Source: Mariluticola halotolerans | GTDB taxonomy: Bacteria; Pseudomonadota; Alphaproteobacteria; Rhizobiales; Devosiaceae | Direction of reading: 5' to 3' | Assembly (NCBI RefSeq): GCF_021611515.1 | Contig: NZ_CP090960.1 | Coordinates: 2,710,001 to 2,774,000 of the forward strand | Length of the DNA: 64,000 bases | In this document: positions 35,875-44,278 of the stretch, in pieces | Position numbering within the stretch: the first letter of the stretch is position 1 | Layout of the letters: every line of letters begins with the position of its first letter | Translations under genes and position numbers: made by a program | The notes under the pieces: model-generated | What the model was told of the DNA's origin: nothing | The model's input: only the letters and a program-made list of their open reading frames with translations | The model's database searches: none

Positions 35875-37380
35875 CTATTCTGCGGCGGCGCCGATTTCCG
35901 GCTCGGCGGGGGCATTGGGGTCGCCCGGTGTGGTCTCAACCCCGAGTTCGGGGAAGGCGACAATGCGCTGGTCATGGAAATCGGTGCGCACGACCAGCAA
36001 TTCGCGTTCCTCGAAATAGGTCAGCAAACGCCGGGCCCGTCCGGCGGAATGGGTGCCATAGGCGCGGGCCAAAGTGGCATCCGAGGGGCAGGGCGCGCCA
36101 GTGACGGCGGCATGGGCGATGGTGAGGAAAATGCCCTGCACATCATCGGTCAATTGTTCGGACAGGGCCAGCGCCTGTTGCCAGGTGTCCGTGCTGGCGA
36201 CGTCTGCGGCGACACCGGCGCGGGCAACCGCGAGGCGGCGGCGGAAGGCTGGCAGGGCCAAAGGCTCGCCCGGCACGCGGCGGATGCGGCAGCGCACCAG
36301 AAAATCCTGATAGAGCACAGCAACAGAGCGGAACCCGGCATCCGGATCGCCCAACAATTCATGCATGACAGCATCGATGGCGGCATCCTGCTCTGCGGCG
36401 TCAATTTCCGCGAACAGGGTTTTGGGCTGTTCGACAGGTTCGGGCTTGGCGCGGCTTAATTGCTCGAGAATATCGGCGGTTGGCTTGGGTGCGGGGGGTG
36501 GCGGGCGGCGCACGGGACGCTGCGCTTCGTCCGGGCTGGGGGTGAAAATCAGGTCATGGGCGTCGGCGGGTGCCTCGGGCAGCGGCGTCAGGCGCGGGCT
36601 GGTGGAGCGGGCCGAGGTTTCGACCGGGCCAATGGCGATGGGCAATGGCCGGCGCGAAAGGGCCGGGCCAAGGGCAACGAAATTGCCGCGCTGCAGATCG
36701 CGGAACATCTCGGCCTGGCGGCGTTCCATGCCCAGCAGGTCGGCGGCGCGGGCCATGTCGATATCGAGAAAGGTGCGGCCCATGAGAAAATTCGAGGCTT
36801 CGGCGGCGACATTCTTGGCGAGTTTCGCCAGACGCTGGGTGGCGATGACCCCGGCAAGGCCGCGTTTGCGGCCGCGTGACATGAGATTGGTCATGGCCCC
36901 AAGCGAGAGCTTGCGCGCTTCATCGGACACTTCACCACCGGCGGCGGGGGCAAACAGCTGGGCTTCATCGACAACGACCAGTACCGGATACCAGTAATCC
37001 CGGTCGGCATCGAACATGCCGCCCAAAAAGGCGGCGGCGCAGCGCAATTGCTGTTCGATGTCCAGACCTTCGAGATTGAGCACAACCGACACGCGATGTT
37101 GCCTGATGCGCCCGGCAATGCGGGTCAGTTCCGCCTCGGTGCGGGCCCCATCAACTTCCACATGGCCGAACTTGTCGGCCAGGGTGACGAAATCGCCTTC
37201 GGGATCGATGATGCATTGCTGCACCCAGGGGGCGCTTTGTTCGAGCAGGCGGCGCAGCAAATGGGATTTGCCGGAGCCGGAATTGCCCTGCACCAGAAGC
37301 CGGGTGGCCAAAAGCTCCTCGAGATCGAGCATGGCCGCCGCGCCATTGGCGGCTTTTCCCATGTCGATATCAACTTTCAT
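35875..37380 (-). CDS. HerA-like ATP-binding protein (DUF87/DUF853-type)
   Basis: A 501-residue ATPase of the HerA/FtsK-like class. Walker A is GNSGSGKS at 32-39, Walker B is VLVVVDEAQLF, and LSRGRKRG with ATQRLAKL covers sensor and arginine-finger regions. A Pro-rich linker (about 300-325) leads to a C-terminal helical domain of unknown role. Free-standing members of this type are common in alphaproteobacteria and unassigned, and no NurA nuclease gene is adjacent. ATG 37380 is used; the frame extends upstream to 37470 through unlikely sequence. Confidence 0.8.
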   Translation of the reverse strand: MKVDIDMGKAANGAAAMLDLEELLATRLLVQGNSGSGKSHLLRRLLEQSAPWVQQCIIDPEGDFVTLADKFGHVEVDGARTEAELTRIAGRIRQHRVSVVLNLEGLDIEQQLRCAAAFLGGMFDADRDYWYPVLVVVDEAQLFAPAAGGEVSDEARKLSLGAMTNLMSRGRKRGLAGVIATQRLAKLAKNVAAEASNFLMGRTFLDIDMARAADLLGMERRQAEMFRDLQRGNFVALGPALSRRPLPIAIGPVETSARSTSPRLTPLPEAPADAHDLIFTPSPDEAQRPVRRPPPPAPKPTADILEQLSRAKPEPVEQPKTLFAEIDAAEQDAAIDAVMHELLGDPDAGFRSVAVLYQDFLVRCRIRRVPGEPLALPAFRRRLAVARAGVAADVASTDTWQQALALSEQLTDDVQGIFLTIAHAAVTGAPCPSDATLARAYGTHSAGRARRLLTYFEERELLVVRTDFHDQRIVAFPELGVETTPGDPNAPAEPEIGAAAE

Positions 37381-37530
37381 GCGGGGTTCCGGCTGTCCTT
37401 GAGGAGATTGTGCGGCCCTTTGTCTAGCATCCCAGATCGTTCCCTGCTGCCCCTCAATCGCAGAACCCACAGGAGATGTTTGCCCCAGATGGCCTGATGC
37501 TGATTGGGGGTTGATGCCTTGGGGGTTATT

Positions 37531-37549
37531 TTGTTATATCTTATAACAA
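37531..37549. promoter_or_regulatory. Perfect palindrome upstream of the thiolase operon (candidate MarR operator)
   Basis: TTGTTATA, spacer TCT, TATAACAA is a perfect 8-bp dyad, 89 bases before the thiolase start. The same half-site TTGTTATA recurs at 40612 between the MarR gene and the crotonase gene. Size and symmetry suit a MarR dimer. Confidence 0.6.
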
Positions 37550-37637
37550 TGATGCGCATTGCCAATGCGCCCAACGCGAATGGATGTGGCGACGCGGTTC
37601 TTCAGAACGGCGGACATCCTTTAGGGAAGAGGCCGGA

Positions 37638-38885
37638 ATGACCCATACCAAAGACGCCCTTTGTATCCGTTTTGAAGATGCCTATCTGCTCGATGGCGTC
37701 AGAACCCCGTTTGTCGATTATCGCGGCGCGCTGGCTGATGTGTCGCCGATCGATCTGGGCATCAAGGCGGCGCGTGCTGTCATCGATCGTGCCGGGGTGG
37801 ATGCTGGCGATATCGGCACGACGGTCGCTGGATCGATGGCGCAGGCCTCGTTCGATGCCTATGTGACCCCGCGTCATATCGGGCTTTACGCCGGTGTGCC
37901 GGTGGCGCGTCCGGCACATCTGGTGCAACGCATTTGCGGCACGGGTATTGAGGTGCTGGCGCAGGCGGCCGATGCTGTCTCGCTGGGGCGGGTTGATATG
38001 GCGCTCGGAGTGGGGGCTGAATCAATGAGCCGCAATCCCATTGCCGCCTATACCCATCGCAACGGGTTCAATATGGGCCAGGTCGCGTTCAAGGATTTTC
38101 TGTGGGAAGCATTGATCGATCCGGCGGCCTCGGTGTCGATGGGCGACACGGCGGAAAACCTTGCCAAGCAATATGATATTCCGCGTGAAGAGGTAGACCG
38201 GTTCGCCGAGCAGAGTTTCAACCGGGCCATTGCTGCGCGGGACAATGGTTTTCTGGCGGGTGAAATTGTGCCGGTGACCAATGAGACATTTGAGGTCGAG
38301 GGGCTGAACCCGCGCGGTATCAAGCTGCCGAAAAAGGTCGAAAGCGTTGAGGTGGACAGCCATATCCGGGTGTCGTCCTATGAGGTTCTGTCCAAGCTGC
38401 GGCCGGCGTTTGGTGGCGTGCAGACCGGGGGCAATTCCTCGGCGATTGTCGATGGGGCCGCCGCTGCGCTGGTCGCTTCAGGCAGCTATATCAAGGCCAA
38501 AGGCAAAAAGCCGATGGCGCGGATTCTCGCCAGCGCTGCGGTTGGCGTGCCGCCGCATATCATGGGGATCGGCCCGGCACCGGCCATTCGGGCTGTGCTG
38601 GAAACCGCTGGCTTGACGCTTGCAGATATCGACAGAATCGAGATCAACGAGGCATTCGGGGCGCAGGTTCTGGCCTGTGTTGCCGAGCTTGGCCTCGATA
38701 TCGAAAAGCTCAATGTCAATGGCGGGGCGATTGCTGTGGGGCATCCGCTGGGGGCAACCGGCGTGCGGCTGACGGTGACGCTGGCGCGTGAACTGCAACG
38801 CTCGGGCAAGCGTTATGGCATCGCATCAGCCTGTATCGGTGGCGGGCAGGGCATCGCCATGCTGATTGAAAATCTGGAGGCCTGA
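37638..38885 (+). CDS. Thiolase / acetyl-CoA acyltransferase
   Basis: A 415-residue thiolase. The nucleophilic Cys100 is in RICGTG, and the C-terminal NEAF, GHPLGATG (His) and CIGGGQG (Cys) motifs are all intact. The enzyme cleaves or condenses beta-ketoacyl-CoA. The start ATG 37638 follows GGAAGAGGCCGGA. It leads a three-gene operon with an SDR and a thioesterase and is a little longer than typical (about 390), because of a short N-terminal extension. Chain length or substrate cannot be read from sequence. Confidence 0.92.
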   Translation: MTHTKDALCIRFEDAYLLDGVRTPFVDYRGALADVSPIDLGIKAARAVIDRAGVDAGDIGTTVAGSMAQASFDAYVTPRHIGLYAGVPVARPAHLVQRICGTGIEVLAQAADAVSLGRVDMALGVGAESMSRNPIAAYTHRNGFNMGQVAFKDFLWEALIDPAASVSMGDTAENLAKQYDIPREEVDRFAEQSFNRAIAARDNGFLAGEIVPVTNETFEVEGLNPRGIKLPKKVESVEVDSHIRVSSYEVLSKLRPAFGGVQTGGNSSAIVDGAAAALVASGSYIKAKGKKPMARILASAAVGVPPHIMGIGPAPAIRAVLETAGLTLADIDRIEINEAFGAQVLACVAELGLDIEKLNVNGGAIAVGHPLGATGVRLTVTLARELQRSGKRYGIASACIGGGQGIAMLIENLEA

Positions 38886-38888
38886 TCA

Positions 38889-39650
38889 ATGGATATTTCC
38901 GGCAAGGCAGTTCTGGTCACCGGGGGTGGTTCCGGTCTCGGCGCGGCAACGGCACGGGCGCTGGCCGCGGCTGGCGGCAAAGTGGCCATTCTCGACCTGA
39001 ACAGTGAAAAGGGCGAGGCGGTTGCAGCGGAAACTGGCGGCGTGTTCGCCCATTGCGATGTCGCCGATGCAGCGAGTGCAGAAGCGGCATTGGCCAAAAG
39101 CCGGGCGGCGCATGGCGCACCCTTCGTTCTGGTCAATTGCGCGGGCATTGGCGGTGCCGGACGGATTGTTGGCCGTGAGGGTCCGCTGCCGCTGGAAAAT
39201 TTCGAGCGCATTGTCCGGGTCAATCTGATCGGCACTTTCAACATGATGCGCCTTGCGGCGGCGGAAATGTCTGTTGCTGAACCCGATGCCAATGGTGCGC
39301 GCGGCGCGATTGTTTCCACGGCATCGGTTGCCGCGTTCGAAGGCCAGATCGGGCAGGCAGCCTATGCGGCCTCCAAGGGCGGCATCGCCGCCCTGACCTT
39401 GCCGGCGGCGCGCGAACTGGCGCGTTTCGGCATCCGGGTGCTGACGATTGCCCCCGGCCTGTTCAAGACACCGCTTTTGGCTGAACTGCCTGAAGAGGCA
39501 CAGCAAAGTCTGGGTGCGGCCATTCCCTATCCGTCGCGCCTTGGCACGCCGGAGGAGTTTGCGCATATGGTCAAATCCATGATCGAAAATGATTATCTCA
39601 ATGGCGAAACCATCCGGCTTGATGGTGCGCTGCGCATGCAACCCAAGTGA
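38889..39650 (+). CDS. SDR family dehydrogenase, 3-hydroxyacyl-CoA dehydrogenase type II-like
   Basis: 253 residues. The cofactor motif TGGGSGLG (11-18) with D36 (ILDLN) indicates NAD(H). NCAGIG, catalytic Ser in STASVAAFEGQIG, and YAASKGG (Tyr, Lys) complete the SDR site. EGQIGQAAYAASK resembles the 3-hydroxyacyl-CoA dehydrogenase type II (HSD17B10) group. Three bases after the thiolase stop, it would oxidise the 3-hydroxyacyl-CoA whose 3-keto product the thiolase cleaves. Confidence 0.9.
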   Translation: MDISGKAVLVTGGGSGLGAATARALAAAGGKVAILDLNSEKGEAVAAETGGVFAHCDVADAASAEAALAKSRAAHGAPFVLVNCAGIGGAGRIVGREGPLPLENFERIVRVNLIGTFNMMRLAAAEMSVAEPDANGARGAIVSTASVAAFEGQIGQAAYAASKGGIAALTLPAARELARFGIRVLTIAPGLFKTPLLAELPEEAQQSLGAAIPYPSRLGTPEEFAHMVKSMIENDYLNGETIRLDGALRMQPK

Positions 39651-39657
39651 GGCCTCG

Positions 39658-40083
39658 ATGCTGGTTTTCAAACGCGAACTCGAAATCGCTTTCGGTGACT
39701 GCGACCCCGCCGGAATTGTTTATTACCCGAACTATTTCCGGTTTTTCGATACCTCGACGGCGGGCTTGTTCAACAAGGCGCTGGGGATGAAACAGATCGA
39801 ATGGGCGCGGCACTACGAAGTGCTCGGCATTCCCATGGTCGATACCGGGTCGCGCTTTAAAAAGCCCTCGCGCTTTGGCGATGTGGTGACCATTGAAACC
39901 CAGGTTACCGCGTGCCGCAAATCAAGCTTTGATGTGACGCATAAATTGTTCAACGGCGGTGATTTGTCGGTCGAGGCCAATGAAACCCGCGTCTGGGTGG
40001 CCGCTGATCCTGAAGGGGGTATCCGGGCAGTGCCATTGCCGGCCGAGGTGGTGGTGGCTCTGGGACACAAGCCGCGTGACTAG
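39658..40083 (+). CDS. Acyl-CoA thioesterase, 4HBT family
   Basis: A 141-residue hot-dog fold thioesterase. GDCDPAGIVYYPNYFRFFD with Asp16 is the active-site motif of the 4-hydroxybenzoyl-CoA thioesterase family. It would release free acid and CoA from an acyl- or aroyl-CoA. It is the third gene of the thiolase operon, 7 bases after the SDR. The frame upstream of 39658 overlaps the SDR and is not used. Confidence 0.9.
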   Translation: MLVFKRELEIAFGDCDPAGIVYYPNYFRFFDTSTAGLFNKALGMKQIEWARHYEVLGIPMVDTGSRFKKPSRFGDVVTIETQVTACRKSSFDVTHKLFNGGDLSVEANETRVWVAADPEGGIRAVPLPAEVVVALGHKPRD

Positions 40084-40086
40084 GTT

Positions 40087-40560
40087 TCAGTCATCACGCG
40101 CGATCAGCCGGTCGAGCAATTGCATCAGGTTGTCGCGGGCTTCAACCCCGCCGAGCTTGTCGATGCAATGCTGTTCAAATTCAGTCTGGGTGCGCTTGAT
40201 CTCGGCGACAAAGGCTTCGCCTTTTTCGGTCAGGTACAGCGCGTTGGAGCGGCGGTCGCTGGGCGCGGCGCGGCGCTCTGTCAGGCCGCGCGCGTCGAGC
40301 GCCTTGATCAGGGCGACAAAATTGGCGCGCTTGATGCCCAGTATGCTGGCAATCTCTGCCTGTTTGCGGCCCGGATTGTCTTCAATCAAAACCAGAATGG
40401 AATATTCCGATGGACGTAACCCAAAGGCTGCAAAACGCTCGTTGAATTGTTGAAAAACGTAGAGCTGGGCACGGCGCAACCGGTAGCCAATAACCTGGTC
40501 CATCGAGGTGATATCGAGATCGGGTTTGCGAGAGCTGGTACTGACGGAAGACGTTGTCAC
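40087..40560 (-). CDS. MarR family transcriptional regulator
   Basis: A 157-residue winged-helix regulator with typical MarR layout: YSILVLIEDNPGRKQAEIASILGIKRANFVALIKALDARGL as helix-turn-helix and the wing RRAAPSDRRSNALYLTEKG. It lies between the convergent thioesterase gene and the divergent crotonase gene. Repeated TTGTTATA half-sites upstream of the thiolase and between this gene and the crotonase suggest it controls both and itself. The ligand is probably a CoA thioester or aromatic acid. Confidence 0.9.
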   Translation of the reverse strand: MTTSSVSTSSRKPDLDITSMDQVIGYRLRRAQLYVFQQFNERFAAFGLRPSEYSILVLIEDNPGRKQAEIASILGIKRANFVALIKALDARGLTERRAAPSDRRSNALYLTEKGEAFVAEIKRTQTEFEQHCIDKLGGVEARDNLMQLLDRLIARDD

Positions 40561-40611
40561 GGTGGATCCTGTTTTTCTGATTGCCTGACCAGGGCGCAGA
40601 CGGGCCGAAAA

Positions 40612-40630
40612 TTGTTATAAACCAAAACAG
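40612..40630. promoter_or_regulatory. Degenerate second MarR-type site
   Basis: TTGTTATA, AAC, CAAAACAG. The left half is identical to the half-site at 37531, and the right half matches 5 of 8 positions. It lies in the divergent promoter region of the MarR and crotonase genes. Confidence 0.4.
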
Positions 40631-40696
40631 TATAGTGAAGTATGGCCCGGTGCAAATCCGGTTGTGGTGCGGCACAGAGCAATGAGGAAATCGAAT

Positions 40697-41470
40697 ATGA
40701 GCCAGAGCGAGAACGTTCTCAATGTCCGGCACGAGGGGCAGATTGCCTTTCTGGAGTTCAATCGCCCCGCCAAGCGCAATGCGATCAATGATGCAACGCT
40801 GGATGCCCTGAAGGCATTTTTTGACAGCCCGCCGGAAGAGATCAAGGTTGTGGTGTTAAGCGGTAAGGGCGGGCATTTTTCTGCCGGGCTTGACCTGTCC
40901 GAACAGGTGGCGCGTCAACCGCTTGAGGTGATGGAGCACTCGCGCAACTGGCATGCGGTGATGGACCTTATGCAATTTGGTGGCCGTCCGGTTGTGGCGG
41001 CGATGGATGGCGCGGTGATGGGGGGCGGTCTGGAAATCGCTGCGACCTGTCATGTGCGCGTCGCCGAGAAGGAAACCAAATTCCGTCTGCCCGAAGGCCA
41101 GCGCGGCATTTTTGTTGGTGGCGGTGCCACCGTGCGGGTGGGGGGCATTATCGGGGCCGACCGGATGACGGAAATGATGCTGACCGGACGCACTTATCTG
41201 GGCGATGAGGCGATGGCTCTTGGGCTGGCACATTATGTGACCGAGGCAGGCGGGGCGCTCGTCAAGGCGACCGAACTGGCCCGGCAGATCGCGCAGAATT
41301 CGCGTACGGTCAACCATATGATCATCCAATCGATCACCCGGATTGGTAAGATGTCGCGCGAGGACGGGCTTTATGCGGAAAGCCTTGCAGCGGCCCTCAG
41401 CCAGACTGGCGCGGACGCTGAAGAAGGGCTGAAGGCCTTTCTGGAAAAGCGGCAACCGAACTTCCGCTAG
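40697..41470 (+). CDS. Crotonase/enoyl-CoA hydratase family protein
   Basis: A 257-residue crotonase-fold enzyme. Oxyanion-hole segments are GGHFSAGLDL and DGAVMGGGLEIA. The position of the hydratase glutamate is occupied in RLPEGQRGIFVGGG. It probably hydrates an enoyl-CoA to the 3-hydroxyacyl-CoA used by the SDR at 38889, completing hydratase-dehydrogenase-thiolase steps. TGAGGA upstream of ATG 40697 sets the start. No acyl-CoA dehydrogenase or ligase is nearby. Confidence 0.9.
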   Translation: MSQSENVLNVRHEGQIAFLEFNRPAKRNAINDATLDALKAFFDSPPEEIKVVVLSGKGGHFSAGLDLSEQVARQPLEVMEHSRNWHAVMDLMQFGGRPVVAAMDGAVMGGGLEIAATCHVRVAEKETKFRLPEGQRGIFVGGGATVRVGGIIGADRMTEMMLTGRTYLGDEAMALGLAHYVTEAGGALVKATELARQIAQNSRTVNHMIIQSITRIGKMSREDGLYAESLAAALSQTGADAEEGLKAFLEKRQPNFR

Positions 41471-41577
41471 AGCGTTTCCGGTCTTCCCGGAAATGCTGCA
41501 CCGTCAGTGCGCGCGGTGCGGAAACCTTCGCTCTTCGACAAGCTCAGGGTGAGGGCAGTGCTTGCCACACCCACAGT

Positions 41578-41684
41578 GTCATTCCCGCGCAGGCGGGAAT
41601 CCAGCAGCGGGCAGTCCTGCCCGTGAAAGACATTCTTCGCGCCGCCGACGCGGCGCACTGGATCCCCGCCTGCGCGGGGATGAC
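41578..41684. repeat. Intergenic inverted repeat, 27-bp arms
   Basis: The 27-base left arm (41578-41604, GTCATTCCCGCGCAGGCGGG...) and right arm (41658-41684) are near-perfect reverse complements with two mismatches, about 53 bases apart. This GTCATTCCCGC...GGGGATGAC design is a dispersed intergenic element common in alphaproteobacteria. It fills most of the 271-base gap 41471-41741, which also holds a GCTCTTCGACAAGCTCAGGG repeat-like stretch (41530-41549). No gene is seen there. Confidence 0.85.
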
Positions 41685-41741
41685 GATGCGCGGGAGATGG
41701 AGAAAAGAGACCGCACGCAATACCCTTATCCGGGAAAATCT

Positions 41742-42152
41742 CTATCCCGCTTCATATTCCTTGCGGGCGGCGCGGATGATGTCGTGATGGCCCTCGGCCC
41801 ATTGCACCAGATTGAGGAGCGGGGTGAGGAATGAGCGGCCGAGATCGGTCAGCGCATATTCAACCGCGGGGGGCTGGGTTGGATAGACCGTGCGGCTGAT
41901 ATAGCCATCGCGCTGCAGATCGCGCAGGGTCTGGGTCAGCATGCGCTGGGAAATGTCCGGCAGGGTGCGGCGCAACTGGCCAAAACGCAGCGGCCCGTCG
42001 CCCAAAGCCAGCAGCATCAGCGTGCTCCATTTGCCGGCAATCTTGTCGATCACATCGCGCACCGGACAATTGCTCATGTCCGCCGTGGGGTTTTCCGCAT
42101 TGACGTAAGTGCCAAGGATTTCGGTGAAATTGGTGTTTTCGCCGGTCATCAT
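41742..42152 (-). CDS. HxlR family regulator, QorR-like
   Basis: A 136-residue winged-helix HxlR protein. A cysteine near the N-terminus of the DNA-binding domain ([22 protein letters not shown]) is at the position that senses oxidants or quinones in HypR/QorR-type regulators. It is divergent from a QorB-like quinone reductase gene, the same arrangement as E. coli ytfH-ytfG. A palindrome GTCTCATTATGAGAC in the shared promoter region is a candidate operator. Confidence 0.88.
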   Translation of the reverse strand: MMTGENTNFTEILGTYVNAENPTADMSNCPVRDVIDKIAGKWSTLMLLALGDGPLRFGQLRRTLPDISQRMLTQTLRDLQRDGYISRTVYPTQPPAVEYALTDLGRSFLTPLLNLVQWAEGHHDIIRAARKEYEAG

Positions 42153-42226
42153 GGTTCCTTCCAGGTAACCAGGTAAGGGGAAACTGCCTTCTTTACATGC
42201 TTCCAGAAGTCTCTAAATAGGCGTTA

Positions 42227-42241
42227 GTCTCATTATGAGAC
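42227..42241. promoter_or_regulatory. Palindrome in the hxlR-qorB divergent promoter
   Basis: GTCTCAT, T, ATGAGAC is a perfect 7-bp dyad around one central base, 63 bases before the qorB-like start. It is the clearest symmetry in this gap and a likely HxlR-regulator site. Confidence 0.5.
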
Positions 42242-42303
42242 CATAGTGCTATTTTGTATCCGGGGCAAGCGTTTCGGATTTTTGCAATAAAGGAAGTCTG
42301 ATC

Positions 42304-43191
42304 ATGTCGAAGATTTTGTTGACCGGTGCTGCCGGGCATATGGGTAAATTCGCGCTCGACACGTTGCTTGCCTCGGGCAAGGTTGCGCCCGGGGACATTG
42401 TGGCCACCACGCGCGATCCGAAAAAGCTGGCCGATTATGCTGCTAAAGGGGTTGAGGTGCGCGCGGCGGATTTCGACAAGCCGGAAACCCTTGTTACAGC
42501 GTTTGCCGGTATTGACCGGCTGGCGATCATTTCCACCGATGCGGTAGATGGTACTGACAAACGGCTCAAACAGCATCTGGCGGCTGTGGCGGCGGCTGAG
42601 AAGGCCGGGGTCAAGCACATCATTTATACCTCAATGCCCAAACCCGAGACTTCGGTCATTCCGTTCGCGCCCGATCACCTCGGCACCGAACAGGCGATCA
42701 AGGCGACCGGTATTGCGCATACGATTTTGCGGGTGAGCTGGTACCAGGAAAACCTTCTGCAATCACTGCCGCAGGCGCTGGGCAGCGGGCAATGGTTCAC
42801 TTCCGCCGAGGATGGCAAAATCGCCTATATCGCCCGCGATGACGCGGCCCGGACGGTCGCCGCCGTGCTATTGGCTGACAATAATGACAGCGCGACCTAT
42901 ACGCTGACCGGGCCTGAGCTCAATACCAGCGCGGAAATTGCCGCTTTGGCGTCAGACGTCACCGGCAAGCCGATCGCCATTGTGCCGGTGAGCGATGCAC
43001 AATTGGGCGAGGGGTTGAAACAGGCCGGCCTGCCCGCGCCGGTGATCGGTCTGGTTGTGGCCATCGATACCAATACCCGTCAGGGCGGGCTCGACGTGCA
43101 AACCGATGCCGTTGAAAAGCTGACTGGCACGAAACCGCAACCGGTTCGGAAGTTCCTTGAAGACCACAAGGCGGCTCTGCTCGGGGCCTGA
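42304..43191 (+). CDS. qorB: NAD(P)H:quinone oxidoreductase QorB-like (NmrA-type SDR)
   Basis: A 295-residue atypical SDR. The N-terminal MSKILLTGAAGHMGKFA is the NAD(P)-binding glycine motif, and the SWYQENLLQSLPQALGSGQW segment matches the QOR2/YtfG group, which reduces quinones. Regulation by the divergent HxlR protein is inferred from the pairing. A strong terminator follows the stop. The gene symbol rests on family and gene-pair resemblance. Confidence 0.86.
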   Translation: MSKILLTGAAGHMGKFALDTLLASGKVAPGDIVATTRDPKKLADYAAKGVEVRAADFDKPETLVTAFAGIDRLAIISTDAVDGTDKRLKQHLAAVAAAEKAGVKHIIYTSMPKPETSVIPFAPDHLGTEQAIKATGIAHTILRVSWYQENLLQSLPQALGSGQWFTSAEDGKIAYIARDDAARTVAAVLLADNNDSATYTLTGPELNTSAEIAALASDVTGKPIAIVPVSDAQLGEGLKQAGLPAPVIGLVVAIDTNTRQGGLDVQTDAVEKLTGTKPQPVRKFLEDHKAALLGA

Positions 43192-43200
43192 TGTTTCAAG

Positions 43201-43230
43201 GCCCGGCGGTTTGCTGCCGGGCTTTTTTTT
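43201..43230. terminator. Terminator after the qorB-like gene
   Basis: GCCCGGC, loop, GCCGGGC followed by eight T residues. It ends the qorB-like transcript just before the convergent GNAT gene. Confidence 0.93.
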
Positions 43231-43528
43231 ATTTCGCCAGCAGGTCGGCCCACTCGGGATGGCGTTTGAACTGGGCGACGACATAGGAACAGGTGGGTAT
43301 GATTTTCGTGCCGCTGGCGCGGGCATCGGCAATGCCGCGTTCAACCAGTTTCTGGGCCACGCCCTGGCCGCGATAGGCGTCGGGCACCAGCGTGTGATCG
43401 ATAATGATGGTATTTTCGTCGCGCCGCTGCCAGGTCATTTCCGCTTCCGGCCCGTCGCCGAGGCGGGCGACATAGCGCCCGTTTTTGCCATTGTCTTCGT
43501 GGGTGATGTCGATATCGGCAATTGTCAT
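43229..43528 (-). CDS. Small GNAT-type N-acetyltransferase (YjdJ-like)
   Basis: A 99-residue minimal acetyltransferase. IIIDHTLVPDAYRGQGVAQKLV contains the acetyl-CoA pyrophosphate loop (YRGQGVA), and the C-terminal IIPTCSYVVAQFKRHPEW matches the small YjdJ/GNAT family. The substrate is unknown. Its start overlaps the stop of the TPR gene by 4 bases. The stop lies at the edge of the qorB terminator. Confidence 0.88.
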   Translation of the reverse strand: MTIADIDITHEDNGKNGRYVARLGDGPEAEMTWQRRDENTIIIDHTLVPDAYRGQGVAQKLVERGIADARASGTKIIPTCSYVVAQFKRHPEWADLLAK

Positions 43529-44091
43529 AAACGCACCGTTGGTTTGACCAGATCGCTGAAGGGCGGATTTTCAGCGATGAAGGGATGGATCTTGAGAGTC
43601 TCGAGAATAGTCTGACGGGCTTTGGCCGCTTCGCCAAGGGCCAGATAGATCATGGCCCGGCCCGACAGTGCGCCATAATGGCGCGGTTCGTGTTTCAGGG
43701 TTTCGGCAATATCGGCCAGCGATGCGGCAAAATCACGTTGCTCGAAATAAAGGGTCGCCCTGAGGTTCCAGGCTTCGGCATAGTCCGGGTAATGCGTGGT
43801 GATGTCGCCAAGAATTTGCATCGACCGGGTGATATTGCCCATGGCGTTTGCAGTGACCGCTTCAGTCATCAGTTCCAGAAGGACGGGATTTTTCGGGCGC
43901 AGCCAGTGACGCCAGATCCGGGTGGATATGCGCGCTGCGGCGTCGGCATTGCGGGCGTTGCGCAGGGCAATGAACAGGGTGTCGAGATCACGATTGATGT
44001 GATCTTCGGCCAGGGCGCGGGGCACCAGCGTCAGCATTGCAAGCTGGGCGACAAGCATACGGCGCGTCATCATTGTTGCGGGCCTTTGCAT
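43525..44091 (-). CDS. Exported TPR-repeat protein
   Basis: A 188-residue protein. Signal peptide residues are MQRPATMMTRRMLVAQLAMLTLVPRALA, including an RR pair. The mature part contains about three TPR helices pairs (SMQILGDITTHYPDYAEAWNLRATLYFEQRDF and YGALSGRAMIYLALGEAAKAR). It is probably a periplasmic scaffold. GGGGAGGAG seven bases upstream clearly selects ATG 44091 over the upstream ATG 44292. Coupled to the GNAT gene downstream. Confidence 0.84.
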   Translation of the reverse strand: MQRPATMMTRRMLVAQLAMLTLVPRALAEDHINRDLDTLFIALRNARNADAAARISTRIWRHWLRPKNPVLLELMTEAVTANAMGNITRSMQILGDITTHYPDYAEAWNLRATLYFEQRDFAASLADIAETLKHEPRHYGALSGRAMIYLALGEAAKARQTILETLKIHPFIAENPPFSDLVKPTVRL

Positions 44092-44278
44092 CAAGCTTCT
44101 CCTCCCCTGCAATAGGTTGTGATGAGGCCGGCGAGCCAGACCAGTTTGCGCCCAAATTGGCGCAATGGCCATATCAGGCATGCCCCTCATTATCATATTG
44201 GCGTGAACGATCACCGATTGACGTGCCGGGGAGGGATGCGGACACTGGGCATTCGTCTTTCCTCTATCGGAGATTGCC

